NCBI RefSeq assembly: GCF_018137965.1 | Contig: NZ_CP073100.1 | Span: 1,984,001 to 2,048,000 of the forward strand | Source: Luteolibacter ambystomatis | GTDB taxonomy: Bacteria > Verrucomicrobiota > Verrucomicrobiia > Verrucomicrobiales > Akkermansiaceae | Length of the DNA: 64,000 bases | Reading direction: 5' to 3' | In this document: positions 37,363-45,870 of the stretch, piece after piece | How positions within the stretch are numbered: position 1 is the first letter of the stretch | Layout of the letters: each line of letters starts with the position of its first letter | The notes under the pieces: generated by a model | Seen by the model: the letters and a program-made list of their open reading frames with translations, nothing else | What the model was told of the DNA's origin: nothing | Databases searched by the model: none | Made by a program: the position numbers and the translations under genes

Positions 37363-38136
37363 TCATTCAACAGAAATTGCTGCTTCGGACGGAAACTCAG
37401 TGAAGTCATGATATCCGAATATCTCTATCTCCGGAGCATGCTTTTGAGCCAAGCGGCGAAGCTCAGATAGACTCGCGCGGCGAAGATCGTCATCATCGGC
37501 TCGCTGGGTTGCAAGTGTCGACACCGGATGGTTGTCGGTCGATAGCTCTACCCGTAAGTAGTAGGCATCTCCGGCATGTAGCAACCACCGGTCTCCGTCC
37601 TGAATAGCCACACCACAATGTCCAAGAGTATGACCAAACAGAGGGATTAAATGGATGCTAATTCCGTTGAATAGGTCTAATGAGCGGGCTTCCAGCCCAA
37701 ACCACCGCTCGGATGACGTTGGGTGCGTGATCCATCGTGGTCGGTGCGCAAACTGGGCCGATGAGTATCGCCGGTGATCGATTCCTAACTGAAAATGCTC
37801 TTCTTCCGAGATATGCACATTTGCATTTGGGAAATCGGCTAACCCTCCGACATGATCGTGGTCACCATGAGTAAGGATGATGTCGGTCACGTCAGCGGCT
37901 CGGAACCCAAGGCGTTCAATCTGTCGGATGGCTGTCAGCGGCTCATGGAATTGAAAGCCGGCAGCATTTATGGCGGACGAACCAATCCGCTCTACCGGGT
38001 GAGCAATGTCCTCTAATCCGATACCTGTATCCACGAGCACGAGTCCGCTATCGTGTTCAAGCAGCACACAATGGCAAGATGCTTGCGGACTCGGAGGTGC
38101 GTGAAGAACGCCGCAGTTCAAGTGTTGGATTTGCAT
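37363..38136 (-). CDS. Metallo-beta-lactamase-fold hydrolase
   Basis: 257 residues. The metal-binding loop is LTHGDHDHVGG (H90-G-D92-H-D94-H95), the HxDxDH variant of HxHxDH. Further ligand regions are GHTLGH (~180) and HAGDAYY (~205). An N-terminal VLVDTGIG strand-loop is typical of the fold. No signal peptide. The substrate is unknown; overall form resembles lactonase or glyoxalase-II-like MBL proteins. It lies inside the island bounded by the IS5 remnants and is visibly less GC-rich than the flanking chromosomal genes, so it was probably acquired. Confidence 0.85.
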   Translation of the reverse strand: MQIQHLNCGVLHAPPSPQASCHCVLLEHDSGLVLVDTGIGLEDIAHPVERIGSSAINAAGFQFHEPLTAIRQIERLGFRAADVTDIILTHGDHDHVGGLADFPNANVHISEEEHFQLGIDHRRYSSAQFAHRPRWITHPTSSERWFGLEARSLDLFNGISIHLIPLFGHTLGHCGVAIQDGDRWLLHAGDAYYLRVELSTDNHPVSTLATQRADDDDLRRASLSELRRLAQKHAPEIEIFGYHDFTEFPSEAAISVE

Positions 38137-38578
38137 ACGAAGTGTGTCCTTTTTGTCGATCCGTGGCGACAGATTCCTGACGGCTCATTGTCGGTGATTT
38201 TGACACTCAACCAAGAACAGACTTCTGTCGTTTTCTTCACAAGAGTCCTCCGCGTTGGACTAATTCTACTTGGTTAGATCGCGAGATTGCCGGTTGGCTC
38301 GCTTCTTTCTCCGCGCGATATCTTCCTGACGCTTGCGGTGGCGCTGGCCCATCTGGAGGAGTTGGTCGCGGATCTGCTAGCAAATAGAAGTCCAGCAGCT
38401 CTGTCAGATCCCGGAGACTCAAAGGCGGGACGCTCTCCGATGTCCGGATCCGCTCGCGTGTGCTCCAGCTTCAACGGCTCCCGGGCAGGAGCCGGGGTTG
38501 CCATTCGGCAATCGCCGCGCACACGGCAGCGAGCTTGTTGTCGTCATGGCTGATCCGCAGTTCCAGCAGACAGCCTAG
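38137..38578. other. Region between MBL gene and second IS remnant
   Basis: About 440 bp. The first ~130 bp (to ~38265) should contain the minus-strand promoter of the MBL gene. The rest holds the decayed coding remnant listed separately. No other gene, RNA or repeat recognised. Confidence 0.5.
38266..38565 (-). pseudogene. Decayed coding remnant, unidentified
   Basis: Protein-like stretches occur on the minus strand in more than one frame: LELRISHDDNKLAAVCAAIA then EWQPRL; then LRDLTELLDFYLLAD; then in another frame IRDQLLQMGQRHRKRQEDIA then RRKKRANRQSRDLTK and a stop at 38266. Sense-like composition broken by frame changes suggests the 3' end of a gene damaged by indels. I cannot name the family; the basic C-terminus would fit a mobile-element or DNA-binding protein. 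Confidence 0.4.
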
Positions 38579-38911
38579 AAGCTATCTCAAAAGATCTTCG
38601 ACTTCATGTTCATCGAGGTGATGCCGGAGCGCCTCATTGGCGACCGGGCCTACGACAGCGACAAGCTCGATGAGGAACTGCGGCAGCGTGGAGTGGAAAT
38701 GATCGCACCAAACCGCTGCAACTGCTGGCAATCCCAGGATCGCCGCCCATTGCGTCGCTACAGACGACGTTGGAAGATCGAGCGGTTCTTCGGGTGGCTG
38801 CACAACTACCGCAGGCTGGTGAGCCGCTGGGAACGCAAAGCCCGGAACTACCAGGCTTTGGTTGAACTCGCCTGTGCCATCATGCTGCTCAATGCCCTTT
38901 TGAGATAGCTT
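38579..38911 (+). mobile_element. IS5-family element, copy 2 (5' half deleted, MITE-like)
   Basis: Perfect 15-bp inverted ends identical to copy 1 (38579-38593 and 38897-38911), flanked on both sides by CTAG (38575-38578 and 38912-38915), a clean 4-bp target duplication. Only 333 bp remain: the left end is joined directly to the 3' half of the transposase gene. Confidence 0.88.
38606..38908 (+). pseudogene. IS5-family transposase, 3' half only
   Basis: 100 residues covering the part absent from copy 1: the second catalytic Asp in LIGDRAYDSDKLDEEL, the KIERFFGWLHNYRRL region with the final Glu, and the C-terminal RWERKARNYQALVELACAI that copy 1 also keeps. The first catalytic Asp and DNA-binding half are lost. 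The shared 3' segment differs from copy 1 at only a few positions. Confidence 0.88.
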
Positions 38912-38969
38912 CTAGGCTGGTATGGAGCGCGCCGTTGGCGCTTCAGATCATATTGCCTCGCACGCGCCC

Positions 38970-40688
38970 TCAGCTCTCCGCAAACCTCCACGCTGGCTTC
39001 CACGCCTTCGGCAGCTTCTCGCCCTCGAGTGCGGCGCGGATCATTTCAATCGGTACCGCTCCCTCGTGGAGGATGCGGTCATGGAAATCCCGTGGCGTCA
39101 TCTTCCCGCCCGTCACCAGTTCCTTGTAGAGCGCGCGCAATTGCAAACCACCGGTCATGTAGGCGGCCTGATAGAGCGGACCGTAATCATCCCCGATGTA
39201 ACGCCGCACCTCCGCCGTCGCTCCGGCACGTTCATGTCCCACCCGATCGACGAGGAAATCCACCATCTCATCCGGCGTCATTTCACCGAGGTGGAACTTG
39301 AGGCTCACGATCACCCGCGCGCAACGGTGCATGCGCCAGAATAACGCCCCCACCTTCTCCTGCGGTGTGGCCACGTAGCCGAGATCCCACAGCAACATCT
39401 CCCAATGCAACGCCCAACCTTCCACCAGGAACGGCGTGGAAAACATCTGCCGCTCCGTCGCATAACGCCGTGCCATGAATCCCTGCAGATGGTGCCCCGG
39501 GATCAGCTCATGCGGCGTGACGATGTGAAGGAAGGACGCGTTGTTTCCCCGCATCGCCATCAACTTGTCCTCGTGCGACATCGACTCATGCGCATAAGCC
39601 ACGGCAATGTTCGGACGCGAATACGCCGCATACGGCAGGCTCTTCTGCGTGTCCGTGCCTAGCATCGAAACTCCCCAGCATTCCTCCGCCAGCGGCGGGA
39701 TCGTCACGAGCTGCTTGTCCTTGAGAAAGCGGATCGACTTCTCCGCCTCCTGCTGTGCGAGCGCCGCCTGACCACCGGGTGGGACGTGCGCCGTCTTGAT
39801 CTTTTCCAGAGCCTCCTTGCCATCCTTGCAATCCATCGCGGCGGCGGCCTTTTTCATCTCTGCCTCGCACCACGCGAATTCCTTCTCAGCCACCGCGAGC
39901 AGCTCCGCCGGCGAATACGCCACCATCTCTCCCGCCAGCATGTCCGAGAGAGCGTCCGGCCCCACCGGGTCACCGATCAACGGATCGTCCGGCTCACCCT
40001 TGAGCCCGGCGATCTCCTTGCGGAAGAACCCCGCCGTGCTCTCCAACTCCTTTGACAAGGCCCCCTTCGGCTGCCGCGCCCACCAGCCGAACTCCGGCTG
40101 GAAGCCGTCATAAAACTGGAACCACCGGTCGAGCCTGCCGCGCAACGCATCGAGGGTTGCCGCAATCCTGACTGCGAGCACCGGTGTCGGCTTGAGGTTG
40201 CCGGAATTGAAATGCCCTTGGTCGAGCTTCTTGCGCAGTTCCTTCAACTGCTCCGCCGCCTCGGCCAGCATGCCGGAGGCTTTCTCCGGATCAAGCCCGA
40301 CACGCGCGGAACGATCGGATACCAGTTCCTGCACCGGCCCGAGGAACCCAAGCATCGGCTCCATCTCCTTGAGACGGGTGCGTTGCAATTCGGACTGCTG
40401 CTGCTCTGAAATCAGGCGGCGGTGCAGCAACTGCCAGTCGATGCGATCCGATGCCGAAAGCGAATCGTAGCCGAGGCCATCAAGCCGCTTCAGCCAATCC
40501 GCCGCCAGTCCCTGCTGGCGCTCCAGCGACCTCGCCGACACCAGGCCGCCGAGCACGGCGGAAAGGTCCGCATCATCCGCACGGTAGCCGGTGATGAGCG
40601 GCTCCAGCGTCTGCGCCTGCACGGCACCGCCGAGGGTAACAACCGCCCAAATCCCAAGGGCCTTCGGAAACACGGATCGAATCATCAT
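38970..40688 (-). CDS. DUF885 zinc-peptidase-like secreted protein
   Basis: 572 residues from ATG 40688 (a GTG 9 bp upstream is possible). Signal peptide SVFPKALGIWAVVTLGGAVQA. The DUF885 motif HELIPGHH (H393, E394, H399, H400) is the HExxxGHH-type zinc site, followed by FLVEGWALHWE with the third ligand Glu. The long helical N-terminal half is typical of this M3/M32-like family. Probably an extracytoplasmic metallopeptidase of unknown substrate. The 3' end lies 59 bp from the insertion island, and the gene appears intact. Confidence 0.86.
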   Translation of the reverse strand: MMIRSVFPKALGIWAVVTLGGAVQAQTLEPLITGYRADDADLSAVLGGLVSARSLERQQGLAADWLKRLDGLGYDSLSASDRIDWQLLHRRLISEQQQSELQRTRLKEMEPMLGFLGPVQELVSDRSARVGLDPEKASGMLAEAAEQLKELRKKLDQGHFNSGNLKPTPVLAVRIAATLDALRGRLDRWFQFYDGFQPEFGWWARQPKGALSKELESTAGFFRKEIAGLKGEPDDPLIGDPVGPDALSDMLAGEMVAYSPAELLAVAEKEFAWCEAEMKKAAAAMDCKDGKEALEKIKTAHVPPGGQAALAQQEAEKSIRFLKDKQLVTIPPLAEECWGVSMLGTDTQKSLPYAAYSRPNIAVAYAHESMSHEDKLMAMRGNNASFLHIVTPHELIPGHHLQGFMARRYATERQMFSTPFLVEGWALHWEMLLWDLGYVATPQEKVGALFWRMHRCARVIVSLKFHLGEMTPDEMVDFLVDRVGHERAGATAEVRRYIGDDYGPLYQAAYMTGGLQLRALYKELVTGGKMTPRDFHDRILHEGAVPIEMIRAALEGEKLPKAWKPAWRFAES

Positions 40689-40748
40689 GGAACACACAAC
40701 CCGGAATCCTACGGCCCAACAAGAAGCAATCTTCCCGCAATCGGGAGA

Positions 40749-43358
40749 TCACTTCAGGGACTTGATGTAGAGGATCAGGCTGTCGATCTCGCCATCGCTG
40801 AGGACTCCCGCGTAGCTGCCCATGCCGAGCTCGTAGCCCTTCACGATCTTCTTGGCGGGATCGAGGATCGATTCGCGGAGGTAGGCGTCATCGGCGGTCG
40901 CGCTGGTGCCATCCTTGAAGGTGCGCTTGGAACCGGGCAGCCCCTTCCACGTCGGGCCGCTGTGGCCGACCGTCGCGCCATCCACCGAGTGGCAGGCGAT
41001 GCAGCCGTAGCGGGTGGCGAGCTCCTTGCCCGCATCCGCACTGGCAGGACCTGATGCGGCCCTTTCATGCACCGCGGCGACGGTGGCATCCAGCTTCGGT
41101 GGCGCGAATCCCAGCGCATTCCAATCCGCGGCGTGCGGGGCGCTCACGGTGAGATAAACGGTGCCGGACACAGGCCTCGCTCCCTTGAGTCCGAAACCCG
41201 TGACCAGCTCCATCTGCATCGTCGGCTTCAGTCCGGGGATGTGGATGAAGACGCCCTTGCCATCCTTGGAGAGGAACACACCGCCGGTCGCCACCGGATC
41301 CGAGCCGGTCTTGCCATCACGGTTCAGGCGCGGCGATCCGTAGCTGGCACTGCGCTTGTACTGCCACTCCTTCGCCTGCACGTTGGCCGGGGTGACGGTG
41401 GCTGGATCGACTTCGCCGGAGTAACGCAGCACCACGCCGTCCTTCACCAGCTTCGCATCCACGGCGGTGGCCAGTGGTACATTGGTGCGGCGCAAGCGGC
41501 CGATGCCTTCCGTGTCCTGCACCTTGGAATCGTAAATGCGGAAACCCGCCATCCACAGGCTGCCATCGCCCGGATGCACGCGCATGTGAAGCAGCGGCAG
41601 GCCTGTCTCGATCTGAAGCGGCATCACCGCGCCCTCCTTCACCGGCCATCCCTCGGCGGGTCTCACCAGGAACAAACGACCGGTGCCGTAGGAAAGGTCC
41701 ATCACCGCGCCTTCCCATTCGGTGAAGGACGATTTCCGGATCCACAGCGGCGAGGACGATGACGTGTCATCCTCATGCGGAATCCATGCGACCGGCGGCG
41801 TGAGGCCGTCGTCCTTCTTGTCACCATATCCATAGTAGGAGCCGGGCATGACCGGAAAGATGCCGGAGGCGGGAATGTAGTTGCCCTGCTGGTCGGACAT
41901 CGCGATGCGGCCCGTGGCCGGATCGACATCGAAGAAGGGCTCGCGCGCGTGCTTGCCGAGGATCTCCAGTTTTTTGCCGTCGACGGAGATCTTCGTCACC
42001 GCGCCGCTGTGGGGCACGGTGGAAGCCTCGTTGTTGATCGACTTCTCGCTGGTGACAATGCCGCCGATGGCAAAGAAAGTTTCCCCGGCCGCGTTCACCT
42101 TCATGTCGAGCGGATAGCCGCGCGCGCTGGAGGTCTGCACCATCAGGCTGCAGAAGTTCTCATAGGAATCGATTTCGCCGTCGCCATTGTCATCGCGCAG
42201 CCGGATCACGCCGTTGCGGGTGAAGACCTGGAGCACGCCGTTCACCTGGGCGATCGACATCGGCTCGCACAGGCCTGCGGCGATGCGACGCCATTTGCAG
42301 GACTTGCCGGAGATGTCGACCATCCACACATCGCCCTCGAAGGTGACCACTGCCGCACGATCGTTGCCGAGAAACGCGATGTCCGCCGGACGCACCCGGC
42401 GTTCCCAGGGATTCTTGGAGGGCAGCGCCACACGGTCGATCGCCCAACCGGGGCCGCTCTGGTCAGCATTGCCGATGATGGTTTCCGTGGTGCGGTTCCA
42501 CTTCGCGGCCTTCACCACCGGCGTCGCAGGAGTCGGCTTCACCGCCCCACCCGCGGTGGTGTAGCAAAGGCTCACACGGCGCTCGTTCTTGGAGGCCTCC
42601 AAACGTGCGACCAACAGGTTGCCGGATTGCTCCAGCTTGAGGCCGGGATGATTGGAGAGAATGGTGAGATTGTCGGAGCCGCCCTTGGCCTCCTGCGTGC
42701 CTTTGAGCGTGTAGGCGCCACCGGCCACGAGGAAGTAACGGACCTCACCCGGAACCACCACCAGATGGCGGAACAAACGCGCGCCACCGCTGCTACGGTC
42801 TGCCTCATACCATTCCTGGACCTTCACGCCGTGGTCGTCGCTGCTTAGAACGCCGGAGTCCTCCGCCACGCGGTAGCCGGAGAAGGTGCGACCGCTTTCC
42901 TGCAATCCACCGCGCCCGAGATCCGGCGGATAGGTAGGACGCGGATCGGTGGTGAGCAGGGAAGCCTCGCCACCGATCCCCGGCAAGGCCGGAGCAAGTA
43001 CGACGCCTGTCGCAGCAGGCAACGGATACTTCACGCCGCCTTTCTTGGTCGGCTCATACCAGGAGGCCTGCGCCATCGTTTCGAGCGTCAGCGGGTCCTT
43101 GCCGTCTTCCGAAGCGAACCAATATGCCGGACGCAGCAACTCCGGATCGTAGATCACCCACTCCCCTTTTCCCGCTTTCAAGAGCAGGCTGCGGGCTAGC
43201 ACCTGTCCATCCGCCAGCTTCACCGGCGAGCCATAGACCGGCATCGACGGATCGAAAAACGGCGCCTGCTTGGCGGAAGCTCCGGCCAGCAGGAGCGTCC
43301 CGAGAGAGATGGTTCGGAGCGTGAATTTCAGGATGCAGAAAGGTGCGATGGCTTGCAT
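40749..43358 (-). CDS. Secreted monoheme c-type cytochrome with DUF6797-like N-terminus
   Basis: 869 residues from ATG 43358, followed by a signal peptide (FTLRTISLGTLLLAGASA). The N-terminal ~230 residues (YWFASEDGKDPLTLETMAQ, YSGE-type strands) look like the domain called DUF6797 in planctomycete/verrucomicrobial proteins. Residues ~330-640 are a beta-propeller-like region (IAFLGNDRAAVVTFEGDVW). The C-terminus is a cytochrome c domain with C786-I-A-C789-H790 and a downstream Met (YELGMGSYAGVLSD). Probably periplasmic electron transfer coupled to oxidation of a sugar or other substrate; the substrate is unknown. Confidence 0.82.
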   Translation of the reverse strand: MQAIAPFCILKFTLRTISLGTLLLAGASAKQAPFFDPSMPVYGSPVKLADGQVLARSLLLKAGKGEWVIYDPELLRPAYWFASEDGKDPLTLETMAQASWYEPTKKGGVKYPLPAATGVVLAPALPGIGGEASLLTTDPRPTYPPDLGRGGLQESGRTFSGYRVAEDSGVLSSDDHGVKVQEWYEADRSSGGARLFRHLVVVPGEVRYFLVAGGAYTLKGTQEAKGGSDNLTILSNHPGLKLEQSGNLLVARLEASKNERRVSLCYTTAGGAVKPTPATPVVKAAKWNRTTETIIGNADQSGPGWAIDRVALPSKNPWERRVRPADIAFLGNDRAAVVTFEGDVWMVDISGKSCKWRRIAAGLCEPMSIAQVNGVLQVFTRNGVIRLRDDNGDGEIDSYENFCSLMVQTSSARGYPLDMKVNAAGETFFAIGGIVTSEKSINNEASTVPHSGAVTKISVDGKKLEILGKHAREPFFDVDPATGRIAMSDQQGNYIPASGIFPVMPGSYYGYGDKKDDGLTPPVAWIPHEDDTSSSSPLWIRKSSFTEWEGAVMDLSYGTGRLFLVRPAEGWPVKEGAVMPLQIETGLPLLHMRVHPGDGSLWMAGFRIYDSKVQDTEGIGRLRRTNVPLATAVDAKLVKDGVVLRYSGEVDPATVTPANVQAKEWQYKRSASYGSPRLNRDGKTGSDPVATGGVFLSKDGKGVFIHIPGLKPTMQMELVTGFGLKGARPVSGTVYLTVSAPHAADWNALGFAPPKLDATVAAVHERAASGPASADAGKELATRYGCIACHSVDGATVGHSGPTWKGLPGSKRTFKDGTSATADDAYLRESILDPAKKIVKGYELGMGSYAGVLSDGEIDSLILYIKSLK

Positions 43359-43462
43359 TTGTTGCAGGCAATTATTAATAGCGGATTTGTGGAAAAATGA
43401 CAGTCCAAACCAGTGCGATCTTGGGGGGATTTCTTCGTATGCAGTTCCTCCTTCGGAAGGAA

Positions 43463-45259
43463 CTACGAACGAGGATGAGCCCACGCGGGGGCCTCGGCGG
43501 TGAACTCCATCCGGCGGCCGTCGTAAGGATGGTCGAAAGCCAGCTTCCACGCGTGCAGGCACAGAGGCGGATCTGCAACATCGAGCGTTTGCTTGTCGCC
43601 GTGGCTGCCGTCCGCGAGATACGCCGGATCGCCCTGCACCGGATGGCCGAGCTGCCACAGATGCACTCGGATCTGGTTGGTGCGTCCCGTGAACGGACGC
43701 GCCTCCAGCAACGCCGTCCCATCGGCATCGCGGGAAAGTACTATGAATCCCGTACGTGCCTCATGCCCATCCTCCTCATCCACGGTCCGCGCGCCAAGGC
43801 GCGATGACTCCCGGCTGATCGGTGCTTCGCAGGTGAACGCGTCCCACTCCGGATGCCCCTGCACCCGGACGAGATAGACCTTCTCCACCGCGCCCTTCTT
43901 GAAACCTTCCTGCATCTTTCCCGCATGACGGCGGGTACGACCAAATACCACCACCCCGGTCGTGTTCGCATCCAGGCGATGCACCGCGCGCGGGCGCTCC
44001 GGTTCCCACGCGGCATTCACCAGCCATTGCAACGTATGACGATGGTAGCGGCCGCTCGGATGCATCGGCAGCGGGGCGGGCTTGTGGACGACCACGATCG
44101 ACTCATCCTCGTGCAGCACGCGGATAGTCGTGGCAACGTCCGGCTCCACCGTGCCGGGCAGCAGGCGCAGGTAGCTTTCGCCGGAGCGAACGCGGATGTC
44201 CGGTGACACCGGCTCGCCCTCGCGGGTGAGCAGTTTCCCTTGTTCGAAAAGACCTTCCCAGAATGACCGTTCGACATGCGCGAAGAGATGGCACAGCGCA
44301 TCGAGCAGGGTCATGCCATCGCACTCGGTGGAGATCCGCACCGGGCAATGGTTGTCATATGGCACGCTGCCGGGCAGCGGCGAGCAGACCTGATCGAGCG
44401 CGATCTGGCGCAGCTTGATCTGCTCCATCTGGCGATCCTCATCCGGCTTGTAGCAATGCGGACAGGAAACCCCGGCGACATAACGCGGGTCTTCCTGCTC
44501 GGAAATTTCCAGCGGCGTCTGGCAGGCGAAGCACACATCGGAAGGCGTTTCACGTAGCGCCGGATCGACGCCCACGCGCTGGTCGAACACGAAGCATTCG
44601 CCATCGTAATGATCGCCGCCGACTTCCTCGAAGTACTTCAGGATGCCGCCCTCGAGCTGATAGACGTTCTTGAAGCCCTCGCGTTCCATGAACGGCGCGG
44701 CCTTCTCGCAGCGGATGCCGCCGGTGCAAAACGTGACCACCGGCGCGTCCTTCATCTCCGGCGGCAGCTTCGCGACTGCGGCGGGGAAGTCGCGGAAGTG
44801 ATCGATGCCCGCGGGGATCGCCCCCTTGAAGGTGCCGAGCTTCACCTCGTAGTCGTTGCGGGTGTCGTAAAGCAGCACCGGCTTCCCTTCATCGAGCCAC
44901 TGCTTCAACGTCCGGGCATCGAGTCGCGGTGAGGTGTATTTCGCGGGTTCAATTCCCTCCACACCGAAGGCAATGATCTCCTTCTTCAAGCGCACCAGCA
45001 TCCGCGAGAACGGCTGGTGATCGCTATGGCTTACCTTCGGTTCCAGTGCCTCCAGGCCGGAAATGGACCGCAGTTCCACCAGCAACTCGCCAATCTCCCC
45101 CTCCCCACCCGCGACGAACAGGTTGATGCCCTCGGGTGCGAGCAGGATCGTCCCCTTCAGATGGCGGGTCTTGCAAAACGCCAGCAGGCGCTCCCGGAGC
45201 GGTTTCAGTTCCGAGAGCGAGGCGAATAGATAAGCGGCGATATTGGTGACGATGGCCAC
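43463..45259 (-). CDS. Fusion of tRNA uridine-34 hydroxylase TrhO and RluA-type pseudouridine synthase
   Basis: 598 residues. Residues 1-~290 are TrhO/YceA: N-terminal ferredoxin-like domain, rhodanese domain with the catalytic loop FCTGGIRCEKA (C178), and a C-terminal Cys-rich segment (CFACQTPL, then CPHCYKP) as in the family. Residues ~300-598 are an RluA-family pseudouridine synthase with the catalytic motif HRLD (H427-D430), then ANTTGVVVFGR and RPFTGRTNQIRVHL. TrhO hydroxylates U34 of some tRNAs, and RluA enzymes isomerise U in rRNA or tRNA. One chain therefore carries two uridine-modifying activities. The reading frame is continuous and the linker short, so the fusion looks real. Confidence 0.9.
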   Translation of the reverse strand: MAIVTNIAAYLFASLSELKPLRERLLAFCKTRHLKGTILLAPEGINLFVAGGEGEIGELLVELRSISGLEALEPKVSHSDHQPFSRMLVRLKKEIIAFGVEGIEPAKYTSPRLDARTLKQWLDEGKPVLLYDTRNDYEVKLGTFKGAIPAGIDHFRDFPAAVAKLPPEMKDAPVVTFCTGGIRCEKAAPFMEREGFKNVYQLEGGILKYFEEVGGDHYDGECFVFDQRVGVDPALRETPSDVCFACQTPLEISEQEDPRYVAGVSCPHCYKPDEDRQMEQIKLRQIALDQVCSPLPGSVPYDNHCPVRISTECDGMTLLDALCHLFAHVERSFWEGLFEQGKLLTREGEPVSPDIRVRSGESYLRLLPGTVEPDVATTIRVLHEDESIVVVHKPAPLPMHPSGRYHRHTLQWLVNAAWEPERPRAVHRLDANTTGVVVFGRTRRHAGKMQEGFKKGAVEKVYLVRVQGHPEWDAFTCEAPISRESSRLGARTVDEEDGHEARTGFIVLSRDADGTALLEARPFTGRTNQIRVHLWQLGHPVQGDPAYLADGSHGDKQTLDVADPPLCLHAWKLAFDHPYDGRRMEFTAEAPAWAHPRS

Positions 45260-45304
45260 GGCGGCGGAAACGTGCGGACCCGCACCCCGCCTGCCAAGCG
45301 CGAA

Positions 45305-45730
45305 TCACGCCTTGCGCCCCTCGTCCACGTCGTAGAAATCGTAGAAGGTCACGATGTCCTCGCGCTCGCCGAGCCCAGATGCCGCCTTCATCTCCTGGAG
45401 CTTTTCGCTGCCGCCATCGGTGTCCTGCCAGCCGCGCTTGCGGGCGAAGCCGTTCCACACGATCACGTCGATCTCGGCCAGACGGCGGCCGTTTTCCTGG
45501 CACCATTCCAGAGTCTCCTCATCGCTGGCACCGGACAGGACCTTTTCCCGCACGGCGGCATAATCCACCTTCAGGTAGCCGCAAATCCGACCATCGAATC
45601 CGGCACCGAGAAAGGGATGATAGTCCTCCGGCAGCTTCCCGGCGTGATGCAGGCGGATCTTGTCACACATCCGGGCGAAATACACGAGTCCGCCGGTCAA
45701 ATCGAAGGCGCTGCGCGGGGTCTTGGGCAT
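45305..45730 (-). CDS. DUF5069 protein
   Basis: 141 residues from ATG 45730 (MPKTPRSAFDLTGGLVYFAR), the start that matches the family; a longer frame upstream is ignored. Conserved-looking segments are RMCDKIRLHHAGKLP, YHPFLGAGFDGRICGYL, VWNGFARKRGW and VTFYDFYDVDEG. DUF5069 has no known function and is common in Verrucomicrobiota. No signal peptide. Same strand as, and ~45 bp upstream of, the TrhO-RluA gene, so possibly co-transcribed. Confidence 0.82.
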   Translation of the reverse strand: MPKTPRSAFDLTGGLVYFARMCDKIRLHHAGKLPEDYHPFLGAGFDGRICGYLKVDYAAVREKVLSGASDEETLEWCQENGRRLAEIDVIVWNGFARKRGWQDTDGGSEKLQEMKAASGLGEREDIVTFYDFYDVDEGRKA

Positions 45731-45870
45731 GGGTCCACGGCTAACGGCGGGACCCGGCCGATGCAAACGGGATCTTTGCAACAAACGAACGATTGACCCG
45801 CCTTGTAGCCGGAAATTTGACCAAACGCACGATTGCGCGGCGTGCGGAGCTGAACCATCCTTCGGGATTC

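Noticed and set aside
36757-38911. Active composite transposon carrying the MBL gene
   Set aside because: Both flanking elements lack essential transposase parts. Movement would require enzyme from elsewhere, so I call it an island with remnants and not an active transposon.
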